From JBCCZC01 sp039188505 (GTDB taxonomy: Bacteria > Pseudomonadota > Gammaproteobacteria > Xanthomonadales > SZUA-38), in the NCBI GenBank assembly GCA_039188505.1, contig JBCCZC010000167.1:1-11312 (forward strand): a DNA stretch of 11,312 nt. The letters are read 5' to 3'. Position 1 is the first letter of the stretch; every line of letters starts with the position of its first letter. Shown here one piece after another: positions 7,511 through 11,312 of this stretch. Made by a program: the position numbers and the translations under genes. Below the pieces are notes generated by a model. That model saw only the letters and a list, made by a program, of their open reading frames with translations. It did no database searches and was not told where the DNA came from.

Positions 7511-8271
7511 TCCGACTTCTCCTCGTCAGCGCCGCGGCGCTGGCCATCGCCGCCTGCAGCACGCCGGCGCCGGAGCGCATGCCTGCGCCACCGGCAGATC
7601 CGGATCCGGTGGTGGTCCAGCATGAGCCGCTCAGTGAGGTGGGCAATCACTCGCCCTACCGGGTCCACGGCCGGACCTACCACGTGCTGCCAACGAGCCA
7701 GGGCTACGTCGAGCGTGGCATTGCCTCCTGGTACGGCGAGCCGTTCCACGGGCGGCGCACGTCGAACCAGGAGGTCTACGACATGTATCAGATGACGGCA
7801 GCGCACAAGACGCTGCCGCTGCCCACATATGCGGAGGTTATTCACCTGGAATCGGGTGAGCGGATCGTGGTGCGCATCAACGACCGTGGACCCTTCAAGG
7901 ACGGCCGCATCATCGACCTTTCGTACGCGGCGGCCAAGGCGCTGAACATGGTCGACGCCGGAACGGCTCAGGTGGAGGTCCGCGCGATCGTGCCGGAGGG
8001 CACGGTGAGCGACCGCCCCCTTGTGGAAACGGCCGAGCACCTCTATTTGCAGCTCGGAGCGTTCTCGAGCCGAGAGAACGCGCTGACATTGATCAACCGG
8101 CTGCGAGGTGTCGAAGGCATGCCGCGGCCCGAGGTCGTGGCGGAACGACGCGGCGATGGCGAGGTCCACCGAGTGCGGATCGGCCCGCTCGCGAACACCG
8201 ACCACGCCGACGCGCTCATCGCCGAGCTCATGCTGCTCGGACTCGACCGTCCGATCGTGATATTCCGCTAG
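7507..8271 (+). CDS. rlpA: RlpA, septal/wall-associated lipoprotein with SPOR domain
   Basis: RlpA proteins are lipoproteins; in Pseudomonas aeruginosa the enzyme is a lytic transglycosylase acting on glycan lacking stem peptides. This one has 254 residues. A lipoprotein signal ends in IAAC, with acylated Cys17 followed by Ser, favouring outer-membrane sorting. A Pro-rich linker leads to the double-psi beta-barrel: GIASWYGEPFHGRRTSNQE (from residue 71) and INDRGPFKDGRIIDLSYAAAKAL (from residue 124). Asp126 in NDRGPF belongs to the conserved acidic site. From about residue 179 LYLQLGAFSSRENA to the end is a SPOR domain, which binds denuded glycan. It starts with GTG overlapping the mltB stop. 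D,D-endopeptidase-independent trimming by MltB and RlpA in one operon is consistent with paired glycan-cleaving activities. Whether this RlpA is catalytic is inferred from the family. Confidence 0.94.
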   Translation: MIRLLLVSAAALAIAACSTPAPERMPAPPADPDPVVVQHEPLSEVGNHSPYRVHGRTYHVLPTSQGYVERGIASWYGEPFHGRRTSNQEVYDMYQMTAAHKTLPLPTYAEVIHLESGERIVVRINDRGPFKDGRIIDLSYAAAKALNMVDAGTAQVEVRAIVPEGTVSDRPLVETAEHLYLQLGAFSSRENALTLINRLRGVEGMPRPEVVAERRGDGEVHRVRIGPLANTDHADALIAELMLLGLDRPIVIFR

Positions 8272-8297
8272 GCCGACCGCCGAGCCCGCTTCGGCCT
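8270..8297 (+). promoter_or_regulatory. Hairpin across the rlpA stop and rlpA-dacC gap
   Basis: AGGCCGA (8270-8276, beginning inside the TAG stop) is perfectly complementary to TCGGCCT (8291-8297) across a 14-nt loop. A second left arm, GCCGA at 8279-8283, can pair with TCGGC 8291-8295 instead, giving a 7-nt loop. No U-run follows, so an intrinsic terminator is unlikely. GGAG at 8298-8301 abuts the stem. It may stabilise the upstream mRNA or modulate dacC translation. Confidence 0.4.
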
Positions 8298-8308
8298 GGA
8301 GCAGAAGA

Positions 8309-8314
8309 TATAAT
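8309..8314 (+). promoter_or_regulatory. Perfect TATAAT -10 element at the dacC start
   Basis: TATAAT occurs exactly at 8309-8314, its last two bases being the first two of the ATG at 8313. No convincing -35 lies 15-18 bp upstream (17-bp spacing gives CCGCTT), and there is no extended TG. If active, transcription would begin near 8321, past the ATG, and the message would need the in-frame TTG at 8349. The exact match in GC-rich DNA inside a rare gap is notable, but without a -35 it remains a weak call. Confidence 0.3.
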
Positions 8315-9488
8315 GATGGACTCGCCCGCCCACACCACGGACGCAAGCTTGAGAAACCGAATCCTCAGCGCCCTGGCGCTGCTGCTGCTGGCCCTGACCG
8401 CGGCCGCGCAGACGCCTGTGCCCGGCGCGCCCGCACTGAACGCCCGCAGCTTCATCCTCCAGGATTTTCAGAGCGGCACGATCCTCGCGGAGGCGGATCC
8501 CGATCTCCGGGTCGAACCGGCGAGCATCACGAAGCTGATGACCAGCTACGTGGTCTTCAGCGAACTGCAGAAGGGCACGGTCGCCCTCGACGACCTGGTC
8601 TACGTCAGCGAGAAGGCCTGGAAGACCCCGGGCTCGCGGATGTTCATCGAGGTGAACTCGCAGGTCAGCGTCGAGAATCTGCTGAAGGGCATGATCATCC
8701 AGTCCGGCAACGACGCCAGCGTTGCGCTCGCCGAACACGTCGCGGGCAGCGAAGAGACCTTCGCGAGCCTCATGAACCAGTACGCGCAGCAGCTGGGCAT
8801 GGTGAACACCAGCTACCGGAACGCCACCGGGCTTCCGGCGGACGACCACTACACGACGGCGCGCGACGTCGCGCTGCTCGGCAAGGCCCTGGTCGGCGAA
8901 TTTCCGGAGCTGTACCGCTGGTACTCCGAGAAGGAGTTCACCTACAACGACATCAGCCAGCACAACCGGAACCAGCTTCTCTGGCGGGATCCGGCGGTCG
9001 ACGGCATGAAGACCGGCCACACGGAAGCCGCTGGCTACTGCCTGGTCTCATCAGCCAAGCGCGGCAACATGCGGCTCATCAGCGTCGTCATGGGCGCCAG
9101 CTCGGAGAAACAGCGTGCGGACGACAGCCAGAAGCTCCTCAACTACGGCTTCCGCTTCTTCGAAACCCATCAGCTCTACACCGGCGGCGAGATGCTCGAG
9201 GAGGCCCGCATCTGGAAGGGCGAGGTCGAGACCCTGCCCATGGGGATCACGGACGATCTTTTCGTCACGATTCCGCGCGGACGCTACGCGGCGCTGGACG
9301 CCTCGATCGACATCCCGTCCGTGCTGACCGCGCCGGTCGGCGCACAGCAGACCGTTGGCACCCTGAACGTCAAGCTGGACGAGCAGGTGGTCGCCAGCCG
9401 TCCGCTGGTCGCGCTGGCGGAGGCTCCCGAGGGGGGCTTCTGGCGCCGCTTCAGCGATAGCGTCTCACTCTGGTTCGCCGAGTTCTGA
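8313..9488 (+). CDS. dacC: D-alanyl-D-alanine carboxypeptidase, PBP5/6 family
   Basis: This low-molecular-mass penicillin-binding protein removes the terminal D-Ala from peptidoglycan stem peptides in the periplasm. From ATG 8313 it has 391 residues. A signal peptide (LRNRILSALALLLLALTAAAQ) is preceded by 12 hydrophilic residues. The active site is complete: SITK with Ser71 and Lys74, SGN at 131-133, and KTG at 233-235. The C-terminal PBP5_C beta domain follows, and the protein ends in GFWRRFSDSVSLWFAEF, an amphipathic helix like those that anchor PBP5 and PBP6 to the membrane. The start is uncertain: TTG 8349 in the same frame would give a more ordinary signal peptide and 379 residues. GGAG at 8298-8301 is rather far (11 nt) from ATG 8313. 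The stop overlaps ybeD by 1 nt. The symbol could equally be dacA. Confidence 0.94.
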   Translation: MMDSPAHTTDASLRNRILSALALLLLALTAAAQTPVPGAPALNARSFILQDFQSGTILAEADPDLRVEPASITKLMTSYVVFSELQKGTVALDDLVYVSEKAWKTPGSRMFIEVNSQVSVENLLKGMIIQSGNDASVALAEHVAGSEETFASLMNQYAQQLGMVNTSYRNATGLPADDHYTTARDVALLGKALVGEFPELYRWYSEKEFTYNDISQHNRNQLLWRDPAVDGMKTGHTEAAGYCLVSSAKRGNMRLISVVMGASSEKQRADDSQKLLNYGFRFFETHQLYTGGEMLEEARIWKGEVETLPMGITDDLFVTIPRGRYAALDASIDIPSVLTAPVGAQQTVGTLNVKLDEQVVASRPLVALAEAPEGGFWRRFSDSVSLWFAEF

Positions 9489-9745
9489 TGGACGAACGGG
9501 GATTCCAATTTCCCTGCGACATCCCCATCAAGGCCATGGGGCGTGCCGAGGGTGAATTTGCCGACCGCGTGCGCGAGCTCATCGGCCGACACGTCGATGT
9601 GGACGCGAACCAGGTTCGGCTCCGGTCGTCCGGGGAAGGCCGCTTCCAGTCGGTAACGGTTAACGTGCACGTCGAGTCGCGCGAGCAGATGGAGGCGATC
9701 TACGCCGACCTGCACGCCTGCGACGATGTGCTCTGGACGCTGTGA
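9488..9745 (+). CDS. ybeD: YbeD/DUF493-family small protein
   Basis: This 85-residue protein (E. coli YbeD 87) belongs to DUF493, small ACT-like alpha/beta proteins of unproven function that commonly lie between dacA/dacC and lipB. Conserved positions seen are [11 protein letters not shown] near the N-terminus, the [18 protein letters not shown] strand pair, [10 protein letters not shown] and the terminal VLWTL. ATG 9488 overlaps the dacC stop (TGATG) and its own stop overlaps lipB, so it is translated as part of the unit. The ACT-like fold and its position suggest a regulatory or ligand-binding role near lipoate synthesis, but that is inference only. Confidence 0.88.
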   Translation: MDERGFQFPCDIPIKAMGRAEGEFADRVRELIGRHVDVDANQVRLRSSGEGRFQSVTVNVHVESREQMEAIYADLHACDDVLWTL

Positions 9746-10443
9746 TGGCCGCCCGCGAAGGCCAGGTGGCGCGTGCACCGGAGACTCTCGGTCCCGTCCC
9801 TGTCCGGCGCCTCGGGCAGCTCGACTACGAGCCGGTCTGGCGCGCGATGCAGCGGTTTACGGACGCTCGAGACGAGCGGACCCAGGACGAGATCTGGCTG
9901 GTCGAGCATCCGCCCGTCTTCACGCTGGGCCAGGCCGGTCGCGAGGAGCACGTGCTCGCGCCCGGGGACATTCCGGTACTGAACGTTGACCGTGGCGGCC
10001 AGGTCACCTACCACGGGCCGGGCCAGATCGTTCTCTATCCGCTCGTCGATCTGCGGCGCGCCGGCTTGGGCATCAAGGCCCTGGTCGAACTCCTCGAGCA
10101 GGCGGTGATCGACACGCTGGCGACCTGGGGTATCGATGCGGCGCGGCTTACCGGCGCACCCGGCGTCTATGTGGATGGCGCCAAGGTTGCGGCGCTGGGC
10201 CTGCGGGTCCGGCGTGGCTGCACCTTTCACGGGCTGGCGTGTAACGTCGCCATGGATCTTGAGCCGTTCCAGCGGATCAATCCGTGCGGCTTCCAGGGAC
10301 TTGCCGTCACCGAGGTATCGGCGCTCGGCGGTCCTGCGAATCTTGATGTGGTCGGCACGGCGCTGGCCACGGCGGTAGCCGCCGGCCTGGGACGATCCCT
10401 TGCCGAGGGCGAATCGCAGCTTCCGGAGTCAGCCGATGAGTGA
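9745..10443 (+). CDS. lipB: LipB, octanoyl-[ACP]:protein octanoyltransferase
   Basis: LipB transfers octanoate from acyl carrier protein to the lipoyl-domain lysine of 2-oxo-acid dehydrogenases and GcvH in the cytoplasm, forming an octanoyl-thioester on a cysteine. From ATG 9745 it has 232 residues (E. coli 213). Motifs are [39 protein letters not shown], the catalytic lysine in [10 protein letters not shown] (Lys147) and the catalytic cysteine in [14 protein letters not shown] (Cys181). A GTG at 9742 immediately before could also initiate, giving one more residue and a 4-nt overlap with ybeD; ATG 9745 is preferred by the usual 1-nt TGATG junction. An extension of about 10 hydrophilic residues precedes the conserved core. 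The stop overlaps the lipA start by 8 nt. Confidence 0.95.
   Translation: MAAREGQVARAPETLGPVPVRRLGQLDYEPVWRAMQRFTDARDERTQDEIWLVEHPPVFTLGQAGREEHVLAPGDIPVLNVDRGGQVTYHGPGQIVLYPLVDLRRAGLGIKALVELLEQAVIDTLATWGIDAARLTGAPGVYVDGAKVAALGLRVRRGCTFHGLACNVAMDLEPFQRINPCGFQGLAVTEVSALGGPANLDVVGTALATAVAAGLGRSLAEGESQLPESADE
10425..10428 (+). promoter_or_regulatory. Shine-Dalgarno for lipA
   Basis: GGAG at 10425-10428, inside the lipB coding end, lies 7 nt upstream of ATG 10436, an ideal spacing. It supports this start, which overlaps lipB by 8 nt. Confidence 0.6.
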
Positions 10444-11312
10444 TCATCACAATACTTCCCAGGTCATCCCCGTCAAGCTCGCGGGCAAGCAGCTCGGCGA
10501 GGACAAGATCGGCCGTAACCCGGTCACCTTCGACGCGGACGCGCCGGTGCTGCGCAAGCCCGACTGGATCCGCGTGCGGCTGCCGGCAGGAAACGCCGTG
10601 CAGAAGCTCAAGAACCAGCTCCGCGAGAACGCCCTGGTTACGGTCTGCGAGGAAGCCTCGTGCCCGAACATCCACGAGTGTTTCTCGAAGGGTACCGCCA
10701 CCTTCATGATCCTCGGCGAGATCTGCACGCGACGCTGCGCGTTCTGCGACGTCGCCCACGGGCGCCCGCTGCCGCCCGATGCGGACGAGCCTGCCAACCT
10801 CGCGAGAACCATCGCCGCCATGCAGCTGCGCTACGTCGTGATCACCTCGGTGGACCGCGACGACCTCCGCGACGGTGGGGCGGGCCACTTCGTCGCCTGC
10901 ATCGAGGCCGTACGGGAAGCTTCACCGAACATCCGGATCGAGATCCTCACGCCGGACTTCCGCGGCAAGGGCCGCATGGACCGCGCGCTCGAAATCCTGG
11001 CAACCGCGCCGCCGGACGTCTTCAACCACAACCTCGAGACCGTGCCCGACCTCTATCGCCAGGTGCGTCCCGGGGCCGACTACCAGTGGTCCCTGGACCT
11101 GCTAGAGCGGTTCAAGGCGGCCCATCCCGACGTGCCGACGAAATCGGGCATCATGGTCGGCCTTGGCGAGAACTTCGACCAGGTCATCGGCACCATGGAG
11201 GACCTGCGCGCCCACGACGTCGACATGCTCACGGTCGGCCAGTACCTCCAGCCCACGCGCCACCATCACCCGGTGGTCAGCTACTGGACACCGGACGAAT
11301 TCGAGGCGCTGC
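10436..11312 (+). CDS. lipA: LipA, lipoyl synthase (3' end cut by window edge)
   Basis: LipA is a radical-SAM enzyme that inserts two sulfur atoms at C6 and C8 of the protein-bound octanoyl chain made by LipB, consuming its auxiliary iron-sulfur cluster. The frame runs 292 complete codons from ATG 10436 to the right edge; E. coli LipA is 321 residues, so only the last ~30-40 are missing. The auxiliary-cluster cysteines are Cys71, Cys76 and Cys82 ([12 protein letters not shown]) and the radical-SAM CxxxCxxC is Cys97, Cys101 and Cys104 (CTRRCAFC), each three higher than in E. coli. Further marks are [38 protein letters not shown] and the late [13 protein letters not shown]. The terminal RSSY motif that ligates the auxiliary cluster would lie beyond the window. 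Expression is probably coupled to lipB. Confidence 0.96.
   Translation, partial: MSDHHNTSQVIPVKLAGKQLGEDKIGRNPVTFDADAPVLRKPDWIRVRLPAGNAVQKLKNQLRENALVTVCEEASCPNIHECFSKGTATFMILGEICTRRCAFCDVAHGRPLPPDADEPANLARTIAAMQLRYVVITSVDRDDLRDGGAGHFVACIEAVREASPNIRIEILTPDFRGKGRMDRALEILATAPPDVFNHNLETVPDLYRQVRPGADYQWSLDLLERFKAAHPDVPTKSGIMVGLGENFDQVIGTMEDLRAHDVDMLTVGQYLQPTRHHHPVVSYWTPDEFEAL

Noticed and set aside
7453..9020. Minus-strand frames of 297 and 250 residues opposite rlpA and dacC
   Set aside because: They are antisense shadows of genes with complete active sites; no initiation signals or domains are seen.

Overview
The window (about 11.3 kb, GC-rich, roughly two thirds G+C) looks like chromosomal DNA of a rod-shaped gammaproteobacterium. 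The protein sequences and the gene order mreB-mreC-mreD-mrdA-rodA-mltB-rlpA-dacC-ybeD-lipB-lipA point to this, with the flavour of Chromatiales/Ectothiorhodospiraceae-like lineages; the exact taxon is inference. I see no rRNA, tRNA, transposase, integrase, CRISPR array or prophage gene.

Layout. Positions 1-497 (minus strand) hold the N-terminal part of an ATP-grasp-type protein running off the left edge. A 163-bp divergent intergenic region (498-660) separates it from mreB and carries a small inverted repeat and a weak sigma70-like promoter. mreB (661-1707) is followed by an unusual 414-bp gene-free stretch (1708-2121) containing several good inverted repeats, one a 62-nt hairpin with 21 Watson-Crick pairs. 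From mreC onward the genes are packed: mreC/mreD, mreD/mrdA, mrdA/rodA and mltB/rlpA each overlap by 4 nt, rodA-mltB are 7 nt apart, dacC/ybeD and ybeD/lipB overlap by about 1 nt, and lipB/lipA overlap by 8 nt. The one other break is the 41-nt rlpA-dacC gap, which holds a hairpin and a perfect TATAAT at the dacC start. lipA runs off the right edge.

How the genes work together. MreB, MreC, MreD, PBP2 (MrdA) and RodA form the elongasome: MreB filaments and the MreC/MreD membrane proteins position and activate the RodA glycosyltransferase and the PBP2 transpeptidase for lateral wall growth. MltB (lytic transglycosylase), RlpA (lipoprotein with DPBB and SPOR domains) and the DacA/DacC-type D,D-carboxypeptidase trim and remodel the same peptidoglycan. 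YbeD, LipB and LipA are the conserved lipoate tail of the cluster: LipB transfers octanoyl groups from acyl carrier protein to lipoyl domains and LipA inserts the two sulfurs.

Catalytic residues of all the enzymes with visible active sites are intact; PBP2 Ser330 and RodA Asp262 fall at the E. coli numbers. The window is therefore mainly a conserved housekeeping cluster. The best candidates for something undescribed are the structured mreB-mreC spacer, the -10 element overlapping the dacC start, and the partial ATP-grasp gene divergent from mreB.
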